From contig CALGAP010000005.1 in assembly GCA_937958995.1 (NCBI GenBank), positions 124,001-188,000 on the forward strand: 64,000 nucleotides of DNA, given 5' to 3'. A program made the position numbers and the translations under genes. The stretch comes from an uncultured Chitinophagaceae bacterium. Lineage in GTDB: Bacteria > Bacteroidota > Bacteroidia > Chitinophagales > Chitinophagaceae. The notes below the pieces were generated by a model that saw only the letters and a list, made by a program, of their open reading frames with translations, ran no database searches and had not been told where the DNA came from. Numbering within the stretch: position 1 is the stretch's first letter; each line of letters opens with the position of its first letter. Shown in pieces: positions 42,313-51,092 of the stretch.

Positions 42313-42834
42313 CTACCAGCCCGTTCTTTTCCTCAACTCCGTAATATGGGCAGTATGATGCAATCCATGCCAGGCGTAACTGCCCAGCAAATACCAAAGC
42401 GACAGTTGTGTCTTATGCTCGGGATGAAATACGGTTCTCTCCCACTCATCGTCACGAATATTTTTCAATACCTCATACCAGCGTGCATGCAAGGCGTGAA
42501 GAAGAGTTAATGATACATTGATGGGAAGATTTTTTGTATCGGCGAGATTGGCCCACAAATCCTGCTCATACGGCTTAATGGTGGGGTTGTCTTCAGTAAG
42601 CGCCAGTTTAAATCGGCAGTAGGCATTGATATGACTATCGGCTACATGATGCACCAGTTGTTTCACCGCCCAGCCGCCATCGCGGTAAGGCGTTTCCAGT
42701 TGCGCTTCGTCCAGGTTCAACACGGCTTGTTCCAATGAATGCGGCAGGAATTTAATGTCGTTGATCCAATCCTGTTTCTGTCTTTCGGAAAATGGCTGGG
42801 GCACGTACTGCCCAATGGGGTAACTTAAGTTCAT
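42313..42834 (-). CDS. YfiT/BstA-like DinB-family protein
   Basis: A 173-residue protein close to YfiT/BstA, described as a putative metal-dependent hydrolase or bacillithiol transferase. It has the N-terminal LSYPIGQYVPQPF, the helix VKQLVHHVADSHINAY with metal-binding His, and YAWHGLHHTAHITELRKR near the end with two further His. It is a separate family branch from the DinB protein encoded near 38 kb. It lies 14 bases downstream of the ABC ATPase gene. Confidence 0.88.
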   Translation of the reverse strand: MNLSYPIGQYVPQPFSERQKQDWINDIKFLPHSLEQAVLNLDEAQLETPYRDGGWAVKQLVHHVADSHINAYCRFKLALTEDNPTIKPYEQDLWANLADTKNLPINVSLTLLHALHARWYEVLKNIRDDEWERTVFHPEHKTQLSLWYLLGSYAWHGLHHTAHITELRKRTGW

Positions 42835-42848
42835 GCCTATATGTATTT

Positions 42849-43610
42849 TTATTCTTCTCTCAGTGCATGGCCGGTGAGATGAATGAACACATCTTCCAGG
42901 TTAGCCTTTTTCACTTCTTTCGGTCTTTCGAAGCCACTGGCCACCAGGTCGTCGATCAGTTTATCGGGCGTGTCCAGCGCAATGATTTTTCCCGAATCGA
43001 TAATAGCAATGCGGTCGCAGAGAATTTCTGCTTCATCCATATAATGCGTGGTGATGATTACTGTAGTACCCTTGGCGCGAATGTCGCGTATCAGATCCCA
43101 CAAATTGCGGCGGGCCTGCGGGTCAAGACCTGTGGTCGGTTCGTCGAGGAATATGATCTTGGGATCGTTGATCAGCGTGGTGGCGATGGAGAATCGTTGC
43201 TTCTGGCCCCCACTGAGATCCTTGTATTTTGCCTTAGCCCTATCTTCCAGGTTCACGGAGCGCAATAGTTCAAAGGCGTTTATGCGTTTGTTATAAAGCC
43301 CTGCAAACAGGTCAATCAATTCAATCAGATTAAGACCGGGATAAAATCCTGAGGTCTGTAGCTGCACGCCGATCAATACTTTGATCTCATTGGGATGTTT
43401 GTCGAGGTCGAGGCCATCGACTATCACGGTGCCTGAGGTCTTCTGCCGCAAAGTCTCGATAATCTCCAGCGTAGTGGATTTACCCGCGCCGTTGGGTCCC
43501 AGCAAACCAAAAATTTCACCTTCCCTCACATCGAAACTAATACCTTTGACTGCCTCGAAATTGCCGTATTTTTTTACAAGGTTGTTGACGGAGATGATGA
43601 CTTTACTCAT
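42849..43610 (-). CDS. ABC transporter ATP-binding protein (CcmA/DRR type)
   Basis: A 253-residue ATPase subunit. The Walker A motif is GPNGAGKST (38-46), the signature DLSGGQKQR, Walker B IIFLDEPTTGLDPQ, and the switch His lies in VIITTHYMDEAE. The sequence belongs to the ABC-2 export group (drug, antibiotic or polysaccharide export). No ABC-2 permease gene is found on either side: the flanking genes encode a YfiT-like protein and a CAP protein, so its partner must be elsewhere. The upstream and downstream genes are on the same strand. Confidence 0.9.
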   Translation of the reverse strand: MSKVIISVNNLVKKYGNFEAVKGISFDVREGEIFGLLGPNGAGKSTTLEIIETLRQKTSGTVIVDGLDLDKHPNEIKVLIGVQLQTSGFYPGLNLIELIDLFAGLYNKRINAFELLRSVNLEDRAKAKYKDLSGGQKQRFSIATTLINDPKIIFLDEPTTGLDPQARRNLWDLIRDIRAKGTTVIITTHYMDEAEILCDRIAIIDSGKIIALDTPDKLIDDLVASGFERPKEVKKANLEDVFIHLTGHALREE

Positions 43611-43698
43611 TGGCAGGAAAATGATTTAGCGCGAATTTAAAAGTTTATGGCAGTCAATCGTGGAAGTTATAGAATAAATTCTACAATTCTGCACCCCA

Positions 43699-44232
43699 TT
43701 AGTTCGCGAAAATTTGTGTAAAGTACAACTGGCTGCGTTGATCGCGCGCTACCCCAATGCCGGTATATTTGAAATTTCCCTCGATGTTCTTGCGGTGACC
43801 AGGACTTTTCAGCCACAATTTCACGGCCTGCTCGGCGGTGAAGACGCCGCGGGCTACATTCTCGCTTACTGCAGTCACCGATTTCATCTGGGCGGTGATA
43901 CTTTTGGTGCGGTTGGTGAGTCCCTGGTGACCGAAAGGTACTTTCTTGGAAGCCATATCCGTACTGTGTTTGCGCGCCAGGGAGGCCACAGTGGCGTTAA
44001 AGGTGAGTGGCGGCAATCCTACCGATTCACGGTGTTTATTGACATAGTACAACACGTCGCGTTCCACTGCGGGCGCAAGGCTGGCGCTCTCCAGTTCGGG
44101 TGCTTTGGGCGTGGTGGATGTGGTGGGCGCAGACGGCGCTGAGGGCGTTGATTTTTTGGCTGGCTCGGGAGTGGAACAAGCTTGTATAAAACCTGTGAAT
44201 AACAGGGCGATGATTAACCTGTAGAAGTTCAT
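43699..44232 (-). CDS. CAP-domain lipoprotein
   Basis: A 177-residue lipoprotein (MNFYRLIIALLFTGFIQAC, Cys19 as lipidated residue) with a Pro/Ser/Thr-rich linker (about 23-52) and a CAP (SCP/PR1) domain. The domain has DVLYYVNKHRESVGLPPL, the His of KHSTDMASK, GHQGLTNR, SENVARGVFTAEQAV and SPGHRKNIEG. Bacterial CAP proteins sit at the cell surface or periplasm; no common reaction is known. Confidence 0.9.
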   Translation of the reverse strand: MNFYRLIIALLFTGFIQACSTPEPAKKSTPSAPSAPTTSTTPKAPELESASLAPAVERDVLYYVNKHRESVGLPPLTFNATVASLARKHSTDMASKKVPFGHQGLTNRTKSITAQMKSVTAVSENVARGVFTAEQAVKLWLKSPGHRKNIEGNFKYTGIGVARDQRSQLYFTQIFAN

Positions 44233-44274
44233 GCCGTATTTATTCCAATTTTATACCAGAAAAGGTGGGAACAC

Positions 44275-44739
44275 TTATGAAAGTGTTAACTCCATGCGCA
44301 CATCGGCGGTTTTCATAGGGGCATCCACCACCGGGGCGTGCCTGAATCCGTATTTTTCATAGATTTTGTTGGCCCGCTGCAACTGGCTGTTCGAAAACAG
44401 GCTTATCTTTTTAGCCTTCCAGGCGCGCGCGGTTTCCATACATTTATCCATCAGAATTTTACTGATTCCCCTGCCCTGCCATTTTTCGGACACAGCCATT
44501 TTGATGAGTTCGTATTCGCCTTCGGCGGTTTTCATGAGACCCAGTGTGCCGACGATTTCATCGCCGATGCGAACCAGGTAAATCACACCGCCGCTATCGA
44601 GCACATATTTGTGCGGGTTGTCGAGGATGAGCATATCGTGATTTTCTCTCAAATGGTATTTATCCAGCCATGTTAGATTCAGTTGCCTGAAATCTTCGTG
44701 ATACCTGTCTTCGAATTCCATGATTTCTATATTGCTCAT
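44275..44739 (-). CDS. GNAT-family N-acetyltransferase
   Basis: A 154-residue acetyltransferase. The acetyl-CoA-binding motif is KMAVSEKWQGRGISKIL, followed by KISLFSNSQLQRANKIYEKYG, the usual C-terminal end of a GNAT fold with the Asn-Tyr pair. The substrate is unknown. Its start overlaps the fbp stop in an ATGA arrangement, so the two are translationally coupled. Confidence 0.88.
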   Translation of the reverse strand: MSNIEIMEFEDRYHEDFRQLNLTWLDKYHLRENHDMLILDNPHKYVLDSGGVIYLVRIGDEIVGTLGLMKTAEGEYELIKMAVSEKWQGRGISKILMDKCMETARAWKAKKISLFSNSQLQRANKIYEKYGFRHAPVVDAPMKTADVRMELTLS

Positions 44740-45758
44740 TCCTGCGCTTTTTTCAAATCCTCTTCCAGCTCTTCCATCATACCCCTGCTGCCGATAAATA
44801 ATGGCGAACGCTGGTGCAGTTTGGTAGGTACTATATCGAGAATTCTTTCCTTACCATTGGTTGCCTTACCACCGGCCACTTCCATGATGAAAGCAAAGGG
44901 ATTGCACTCGTACAGCAATCTTAATTTGCCATTGGGCTTATCTACCGTGCCGGGGTACATAAATATGCCGCCCTTGATGAGGTTGCGGTGCACGTCGGCC
45001 ACCATACTTCCTATATAACGTTGAGTATAGGGCCCGCCGTTACTCTTGTCCTTTTTCTGGCAGCGTTGTATGTAATGCTGCACTCCGTCCTCATAGCCGA
45101 AAAAGTTGCCATGATTGACAGAGTAAATTTTTCCAAATTCAGGGCATTTGATATTGGGGTGACTCAGGCAAAATTCACCGATACTGGGGTCGAGGGTAAA
45201 ACCATTCACGCCGCGGCGGGTGGCATATACCAGCATGGTGGATGAACCATAAACGATGTAACCGGCAGCCACCTGGTTTTTGCCCGGTTGCAGGAAATCT
45301 TCGGCTGTAACCATTGTGCCCACGGGAGTTACGCGCCTGTACACGCTGAAAATGGTTCCAATGGACACATTTACGTCTATATTGCCACTGCCATCGAGAG
45401 GATCATAGAGGCAGACGTATTTCGAGTTCATACTCACCGCATCGTCGAAGGCCACAAAATCGTCGAGTTCTTCACTGGCAATGCCGGCGCAACTGATACC
45501 ATGTTGTAACACGCCGGTGAACTGGTTGTTCGCAAAAACGTCCAGTTTTTTCACATCTTCTCCCTGCACATTCACCGAACCGGCGTCGCCCAGAATATCT
45601 ACCAGGCCTGCTTTATTTACCTCCACATTTACGCGTTTTGCCGCCAGGCCAATATCCCGCAACAGTCCGCTCAACTCGCCGGTGGCATGGGGAAAATTGC
45701 GCAATTGCTGAATCGTGAATTCGTCAAGGGTTAAAACTTTTCTGTTAATGGTACTCAT
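44736..45758 (-). CDS. fbp: Class 1 fructose-1,6-bisphosphatase
   Basis: A 340-residue enzyme that hydrolyses fructose 1,6-bisphosphate to fructose 6-phosphate in gluconeogenesis, cytoplasmic. The metal-binding motif is DPLDGSGNIDVNVSIGT; other segments are GYIVYGSSTMLVYATRRGV and GGIFMYPGTVDKPNGKLRL. The length and N-terminal TLDEFTIQQLRNFPHATGE fit class 1. The promoter match lies upstream at the edge of a palindromic repeat. A GNAT gene follows in overlap. Confidence 0.95.
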   Translation of the reverse strand: MSTINRKVLTLDEFTIQQLRNFPHATGELSGLLRDIGLAAKRVNVEVNKAGLVDILGDAGSVNVQGEDVKKLDVFANNQFTGVLQHGISCAGIASEELDDFVAFDDAVSMNSKYVCLYDPLDGSGNIDVNVSIGTIFSVYRRVTPVGTMVTAEDFLQPGKNQVAAGYIVYGSSTMLVYATRRGVNGFTLDPSIGEFCLSHPNIKCPEFGKIYSVNHGNFFGYEDGVQHYIQRCQKKDKSNGGPYTQRYIGSMVADVHRNLIKGGIFMYPGTVDKPNGKLRLLYECNPFAFIMEVAGGKATNGKERILDIVPTKLHQRSPLFIGSRGMMEELEEDLKKAQE

Positions 45759-45780
45759 AAGTGAACAGTCGTTAGCGTGG

Positions 45781-45788
45781 CAAAAGTA
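45781..45788 (-). promoter_or_regulatory. Candidate -7 box of fbp
   Basis: On the minus strand this reads TACTTTTG, a full match to TAnnTTTG, 23 bases before the fbp ATG. It overlaps the edge of the palindromic repeat that starts at 45786. Confidence 0.35.
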
Positions 45789-45891
45789 AGGGTTTCGGAC
45801 TGGGTTTCCTGTTTCGGTAGTTTGCCAGGAAAACCTGGAACCAAATAACCCTACACCCAGCAGCCTGAACCCGAAACGCTAAACCCCTTAC
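45786..45891. repeat. Palindromic GGGTTTCGG-type repeat, variant copy
   Basis: Lies between the divergent fbp and aspartate kinase genes. Outer arms GTAAGGG/CCCTTAC (45786-45792 with 45885-45891), second arms GTTTCGG/CCGAAAC (45792-45798 with 45871-45877), and an inner hairpin CCAGG-AAAA-CCTGG. It shares the nested design and the GTTTCGG/CCGAAAC words of the copies at 31.5 and 32.8 kb but little else. TACATTTG at 45889-45896 overlaps its end and could be the -7 box of a near-leaderless aspartate kinase transcript. Confidence 0.65.
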
Positions 45892-45902
45892 ATTTGCGGG
45901 TT

Positions 45903-47180
45903 ATGCAAGTGTTCAAATTCGGCGGCGCCAGCGTAAACAGCACAGACAGGATCAGGAATATACCTGGTATAGTTCAGTTGTATAATGGTGAAAAACTGCT
46001 GATCGTGATTTCGGCGATGGGCAAGACCACCAATGCGCTGGAAAAAGTGGTGGAAGCCTTTTTTGAGGGTAAGCAGCAGGAGGCGCTGCAACTTTTTGAA
46101 GCCATTAAGCAGACGCATCTCACCACCGCCAAATACCTGTTGGTGACCACGTATAATAAGACCCTGGACCAGCTCATCAACTTTTTCACCGAAGTGGAGT
46201 GGTTGCTGCACGATAAACCGGTAAGGGGGTTCGACTATTACTACGACCAGGTGGTATGTGTTGGCGAATTATTATCTACTGCCATCATCAGTGCCTTTTT
46301 GGAAGAATCGGGGATAGATAATCACTGGATCGATGTGCGCGACATCATCCGTACCGACAATAATTTCCGCGATGCGAATATTGACTGGGAAGTGACAAGG
46401 GAAAAGGTAGAAAATGAGATAAAACCGCTACTTGATAAGCACAATATCATCATTACGCAGGGCTTCATAGGTGCCACGGGCGACAATGAAAGCACCACAC
46501 TCGGTCGCGAAGGAAGCGATTATTCCGCCGCCGTGTTCGCCAACCTGCTCGAAGCGCAGTGCCAGGTGATATGGAAAGATGTGGAAGGCGTGATGAATGC
46601 AGATCCTAAAGAATTTCCCGACGCGCAGCTGATATCAGAGCTGAATTATGATGAAGTGATTGAAATGGCTTATTACGGGGCGCAGGTGATACATCCAAAA
46701 ACCATCAAACCCCTGCAGAACAAAGGCATTCCGCTGTATGTAAAATGTTTTTTTGACAAGGAATTACCCGGCACTATCATTCATAATAAAAACCTGAAAG
46801 GTCTGCCGCCGATTATAGTAAAAAAGAGCAACCAGGTGCTGGTGCATTTACATTCGAAAGATTTTTCTTTTGTCGGGGAAAAACCCGTCGCTGAGTTGTA
46901 CCAATTGCTGGCTTCGCTGAATATTAAACCCAACCTGATTCAGACCGGCGCTGTTACCATACAGGTTTGTCTCGATGACAGAGCCGACAAAATTGAAAAA
47001 CTCGCTTTTGGCGCAGCCGAATTATTCGATGTTCAAATCGAGAAAAACCTGACCTTGCTGACCATCCGCCACTATAATGATTCAATTTTGCAGAAAATGA
47101 TTTCGGGGCATAGTATTGAACTGCGGCAGCAATCGCCGGAGACAGTACAGTTGTTGCTGGTGCCCTCCACCGTACAATAA
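45903..47180 (+). CDS. Aspartate kinase, monofunctional
   Basis: A 425-residue enzyme that phosphorylates aspartate at the entry to lysine, threonine and methionine synthesis. It starts MQVFKFGGASV (the KFGGxSV motif), contains TLGREGSDYSAAVFANLLEA, and has a C-terminal ACT-like regulatory part (about residues 300-425). It is shorter and more divergent than LysC and lacks a homoserine dehydrogenase domain. I start at the ATG at 45903 rather than an upstream TTG. The next gene begins at the base after its stop. Confidence 0.9.
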   Translation: MQVFKFGGASVNSTDRIRNIPGIVQLYNGEKLLIVISAMGKTTNALEKVVEAFFEGKQQEALQLFEAIKQTHLTTAKYLLVTTYNKTLDQLINFFTEVEWLLHDKPVRGFDYYYDQVVCVGELLSTAIISAFLEESGIDNHWIDVRDIIRTDNNFRDANIDWEVTREKVENEIKPLLDKHNIIITQGFIGATGDNESTTLGREGSDYSAAVFANLLEAQCQVIWKDVEGVMNADPKEFPDAQLISELNYDEVIEMAYYGAQVIHPKTIKPLQNKGIPLYVKCFFDKELPGTIIHNKNLKGLPPIIVKKSNQVLVHLHSKDFSFVGEKPVAELYQLLASLNIKPNLIQTGAVTIQVCLDDRADKIEKLAFGAAELFDVQIEKNLTLLTIRHYNDSILQKMISGHSIELRQQSPETVQLLLVPSTVQ

Positions 47181-48968
47181 ATGAAAATGGAAAAGCCGAT
47201 TGAATTTTACCGGGAGCGCGTTGCCTATTATAAAGCACAACTCAGCGGCATACAAAATAAATACCGCCTGGTTGGTTTGTTGAGACTGGTGAGCTTTGTA
47301 GCTTTTGTGTTTGCAGGCTATCAATGGCTGGGTTCTCGCGGCGATGTAATGCTGGTAGCGGCTATTGTTTCCATCATTGTCTTTATCGCGCTGATTCGCG
47401 TAGCGCTCAACCTGAACGACCGTAAAGAGCTGACGGAAAAACTGCTTTTTATCAATGAAAACGAAAAAAAACTGCTGCAGCATCAACCCAGTGATTTTGA
47501 TGCCGCATCACATTTGTTATCGAATGAAAATTATACCGGCGATCTCGATTTGTTCGGCCCGGGGTCGGTTTTTCAATTGCTCAACCGCACCACTACTTAT
47601 CACGGCACTAAAGAACTTTCCGAGTTACTTACTTCGCCCATCCTTTCAAAAGAAATGATCGAATTGCAGCAGGAAGCTGTCAAGACTCTAAGCCCGCAAA
47701 AAGAATTGCGACAGCTGATTACCGCGCACGGATTAATGCACCAGGAAAGTGAGGGTAATTTATATGATATCATGAACTGGCTGAGCATGCAACCGCTTTT
47801 GCTGGGGAAAACCTGGCTGAATATCGTCAGATTCGTGTTACCCACTTTTAATGTGGCTGCATTTTTCTATTACCTCTACTCAGATAATTATTTTCCGCTA
47901 ACGGCCGGTGTTGTTGTTAGTTGGTTAATTATCGGTGCATTTTCAAAAAGGATCAATCAGCAACACAGTCTGTTGGGAAAAAAATACTTCATTCTTCAGC
48001 AATATGCATCAGTGTTAACGCATTTCAGCAAGGTGGATGCGGCCAATTCACAGTTGCTCCAACGCGAGCGCGCAACGGCAGCGTCGGCGCACGGGGCTAT
48101 CAAAAAACTTTCTCGGCTGGCTTCCTTCTTCGATCAGCGATTCAATATTCTCGTAAATCTTTTTCTGAATAGTCTTGGCATGTACGACATACAATGTCTA
48201 CATGCACTGGAAAAATGGAAGAAAAAATATGCGGGCAATTTCAATGAATGGATACATTGTGTGGGGTCTGTTGAAACCTTGAATTCACTGGCCACTTTTG
48301 CTTTTAATTATCCTTCATATCAATATCCCACCGTTAACGAGAGCAAAGCAGGCATTGCGGCCGAACAGCTCGCGCATCCTCTGATTCCGGAGCATGAGCG
48401 GGTGGCAAATGATTTTACTATTGGCAAAGATGAAAGACTGGCGCTGGTGACGGGTTCGAATATGAGTGGTAAAACAACTTTCCTCCGCACGTTGGGCGTC
48501 AATTTACTGCTGGCGCAATGCGGTGCGCCGGTCTGCGCCAAACGGTTTGAATTTACGCCGATGAATGTGCGTACCTCCATCCGCGTGAGCGATTCGCTGC
48601 AGGAGCATACCTCATACTTCATGGCGGAGCTAAAAAGACTGCATAATATCATCAAACACCTTGAAAAAAGCAAGTCGCCTACCCTGGTGCTTATTGATGA
48701 AATTTTGCGGGGCACTAATTCAGAAGATAAGACGCAGGGTTCAGGAATGTTTATCAAAAAACTGCTGCAGTATAATTGCATCACGCTTTTCGCCACGCAC
48801 GATCTTACGTTGAGTAAATTGGAAGCAGAACTTCCCGGGCAGGTAAGAAATTATTGTTTTGAGAGCACCATTCGCGATGGGGAACTGATCTTCGACTACA
48901 CCCTTCGCCAGGGCGTGGCCAAGAACAAGAACGCCTCTTTCCTGATGCAAAAAATGCAGATCATTTAA
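47181..48968 (+). CDS. Membrane-spanning MutS-family ATPase
   Basis: A 595-residue protein with a C-terminal MutS ATPase domain and membrane helices at its N-terminal half. Walker A is GSNMSGKTT at residues 425-433, then SYFMAELKRL and LVLIDEILRGTNSEDK (Walker B and signature) and LFATHDLTLSKLE. TM pairs lie at about residues 33-77 and 215-256. MutS mismatch-binding and clamp domains are not recognisable, so this is not a standard mismatch repair MutS; such membrane forms are common in Bacteroidota but uncharacterised as far as I know. It starts immediately after the aspartate kinase stop. Its stop codon overlaps the stop of the convergent T9SS protein gene. Confidence 0.85.
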   Translation: MKMEKPIEFYRERVAYYKAQLSGIQNKYRLVGLLRLVSFVAFVFAGYQWLGSRGDVMLVAAIVSIIVFIALIRVALNLNDRKELTEKLLFINENEKKLLQHQPSDFDAASHLLSNENYTGDLDLFGPGSVFQLLNRTTTYHGTKELSELLTSPILSKEMIELQQEAVKTLSPQKELRQLITAHGLMHQESEGNLYDIMNWLSMQPLLLGKTWLNIVRFVLPTFNVAAFFYYLYSDNYFPLTAGVVVSWLIIGAFSKRINQQHSLLGKKYFILQQYASVLTHFSKVDAANSQLLQRERATAASAHGAIKKLSRLASFFDQRFNILVNLFLNSLGMYDIQCLHALEKWKKKYAGNFNEWIHCVGSVETLNSLATFAFNYPSYQYPTVNESKAGIAAEQLAHPLIPEHERVANDFTIGKDERLALVTGSNMSGKTTFLRTLGVNLLLAQCGAPVCAKRFEFTPMNVRTSIRVSDSLQEHTSYFMAELKRLHNIIKHLEKSKSPTLVLIDEILRGTNSEDKTQGSGMFIKKLLQYNCITLFATHDLTLSKLEAELPGQVRNYCFESTIRDGELIFDYTLRQGVAKNKNASFLMQKMQII

Positions 48969-50941
48969 TGCTTCATGAGTGATTTTACGGTGCGAATGCC
49001 ATTGGCTTCGACCAAAACCCAGTAATTGCCGGCGGGTAATGGTTGGATAGGTATTGTTATATCGGTAAAACCCGGACTTACTGTTTTTTGCTGCCTGCTT
49101 AAAGGCTGGCCAGCGCTGTTTAGCAAAATGACGTTGACTCTGAAATTTTCCTTGGAATATAACCTGATGCTTACGTTATCGGATGCCGGGTTGGGCTGCA
49201 TCGACAGCCATTGAAACTGCGCAATAAGATTCGAGTTTATCCGGATTACTTCAGAGTATTCAATCTTACTATTTGCGCGAATTACTTTCAGGCGGTAATA
49301 ACAGGTAGATGCCTCCGGCGAGACGTCTAAAGCTAAATAAACGAGATTGGCACTTGCGGGCAGGTTAGCCACCGTGGCATATCGCACGTGATCAATAGTG
49401 CGTTCCAATTCAAACGAAACAATATCATTCCTGGAATGCAGTTCCCATTTGAGTTCGTTGCCGTTGGCAGTAGTGCGGCCGGTAAAGGATTTCAATTCAT
49501 TCACAGGCAGTGGTTCACAAATATTAGCCGCAGTGTGATCAGGTAAAATAAAGCCGGTTAAAACAGCGCCATTGCCGCCGGCCGTGGCGCCGGCAGTGGT
49601 ATTCCGGCAAGCGGTATTGGGAGAATTCGGGCTTCCTACACCGTTAGCTCCACCGTTTACAAAACTGGTCACGTTGGCGAGCGAACCCGCTCCTTTCATC
49701 CACACTACACCGCCACCACCTCCTCCACCCGATCCCGGGCAGTCGTCGGAAGTGCCGGTTCTGGCAGCATCTGAGCCGCGGGCTCCAGCTGCAGAGGCTA
49801 TGATGCTGCCGGTCACTGAATTGACATTAAGTATGATGGTGCCTCCCGCGCCGCCGCCACCGCCGCCATCGCCGCCGGCGCTATAGGGATCGGCGGCATG
49901 CGCAGGATTGAAAGGCCTGGCGCCATCGGCCTCAATGCGCCTGCCGGCGCTAACTATGGTATTGGCTGTGATAAATATAATACCGCCCCCTGCGCCACCA
50001 GGCAGGCCAACGCCGTTGTTCTCGTGACCGGCGCCACCACCTCCACCCATAAACACGCGATTTTCGTTCGTGGTTGCACTGTAGCCAAAGGAGGCTAAAC
50101 TTAGCCCGCCTAGTCCGGGCGAACCACCATGACACAGATAGACAGGCTCGAGGCTTCTTCTTCCACCAAGTCCGCCCGCGCCGTAATTGGCGCCTCCGCC
50201 TCCTCCTGCGTTGTGGTTATTGCCGCCGCCGCCGCCATTGGCCTGTTTGCCCCGTGCATATTCTGCGCCGGTAATATATGCTGCTATTCCTTCACCCTTT
50301 GGCGCAGCCGAAGTGTACTGCGGACCGCCGGGTGCCATCAGCGGAAGAAAGAAGTTTGTAACATTGATGAGAGGTGTACAATCATAACCACCATTGGGAT
50401 AATCCTGCAGCCAGCCGCCTGCAAAACCAATTCCATTCGCGCTGATATCGCCGTTGAGGTAGATGGTCTGCGCCTCCAACGCGATGACTCCACCTGTGCC
50501 AGTGATAGAATTCCAGGGCTGGCCTGTTAAATGGCCACCGACTGTCACTTCATTATATCGCGGTACGCTTACCAGTTGCACCTGTTCGTTCACATCGTAG
50601 TTACGGGCCAGTTGTTGCGACATCAACACTTCATTTCCGGCAATGGCGCAGATATAGTTGAATTCATAATTTCCAGCTCCATTCAGTTGTGTAATATTTC
50701 CAAAGTTTACACTGTTGGAATTATCTATTTCAGCGCCTTTCATTTGAATCAGCAACACACGGGTGTTGATGCTTAAGCCAGCAGTAGAATTAAGTGTTAG
50801 CCAATTGGTGGTAGTATTAATAGCAGTAACGCGGTGATACGTATTGATAATGCCGGATGCTACCTGGCCGGCCGCCTCAGCAAGAGGACAATACAACACA
50901 CATAGGGTTATAAAGAGCCTTAACAGGATGAGGTTTTTCAT
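48965..50941 (-). CDS. Glycine-rich secreted protein with T9SS type A sorting domain
   Basis: A 658-residue exported protein. The signal peptide starts MKNLILLRLFITLCVLYC. Residues about 215-445 are strongly glycine-rich with GGGGGAG- and GGGGG-type runs (for example ANGGGGGNNHNAGGGG), a low-complexity fold seen in surface proteins. The end (about 570-658) is a type IX secretion sorting domain: MQPNPASDNVSIRLYS, then LPAGNYWVLVEANG and a terminal basic tail. It is expected on the cell surface or in the medium, exported through T9SS. The start at 50941 avoids an unsupported 30-codon upstream extension. Confidence 0.87.
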   Translation of the reverse strand: MKNLILLRLFITLCVLYCPLAEAAGQVASGIINTYHRVTAINTTTNWLTLNSTAGLSINTRVLLIQMKGAEIDNSNSVNFGNITQLNGAGNYEFNYICAIAGNEVLMSQQLARNYDVNEQVQLVSVPRYNEVTVGGHLTGQPWNSITGTGGVIALEAQTIYLNGDISANGIGFAGGWLQDYPNGGYDCTPLINVTNFFLPLMAPGGPQYTSAAPKGEGIAAYITGAEYARGKQANGGGGGNNHNAGGGGGANYGAGGLGGRRSLEPVYLCHGGSPGLGGLSLASFGYSATTNENRVFMGGGGGAGHENNGVGLPGGAGGGIIFITANTIVSAGRRIEADGARPFNPAHAADPYSAGGDGGGGGGAGGTIILNVNSVTGSIIASAAGARGSDAARTGTSDDCPGSGGGGGGGVVWMKGAGSLANVTSFVNGGANGVGSPNSPNTACRNTTAGATAGGNGAVLTGFILPDHTAANICEPLPVNELKSFTGRTTANGNELKWELHSRNDIVSFELERTIDHVRYATVANLPASANLVYLALDVSPEASTCYYRLKVIRANSKIEYSEVIRINSNLIAQFQWLSMQPNPASDNVSIRLYSKENFRVNVILLNSAGQPLSRQQKTVSPGFTDITIPIQPLPAGNYWVLVEANGIRTVKSLMKH

Positions 50942-51057
50942 TTCATGGGTTATTGGTTTTCCGTCAAATACGCAGATTCCTGGTATTAATGGCAGGTCCA
51001 TAAAAATAATATTTATGGTGCGGGATTGCAATAGCCTTTGAAGACCGAATATTTTTC

Positions 51058-51088
51058 TTGTTTTTATAGACCGATTGGTCTATTTTTG
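51058..51088 (+). promoter_or_regulatory. Promoter of the TetR-family gene
   Basis: TTG at 51058-51060, 20 bases, then TATTTTTG at 51081-51088, a full match to the Bacteroidota promoter. The ATG follows 5 bases after the -7 box, so the transcript is probably leaderless. The operator at 51066-51083 fills the spacer and overlaps the -7 box. Confidence 0.6.
51066..51083. promoter_or_regulatory. Likely TetR operator 1
   Basis: A perfect palindrome, ATAGACC-GATT-GGTCTAT, with 7-bp arms and a 4-base centre, lying between the -33 and -7 boxes of the regulator's promoter. The 16-base core AGACCGATTGGTCTAT recurs with one centre change upstream of the thioesterase gene. Confidence 0.75.
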
Positions 51089-51092
51089 GTCT

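Noticed and set aside
31464..45891. Palindromic repeats considered as a CRISPR array
   Set aside because: Copies lie kilobases apart, have no regular spacers, and there are no cas genes.
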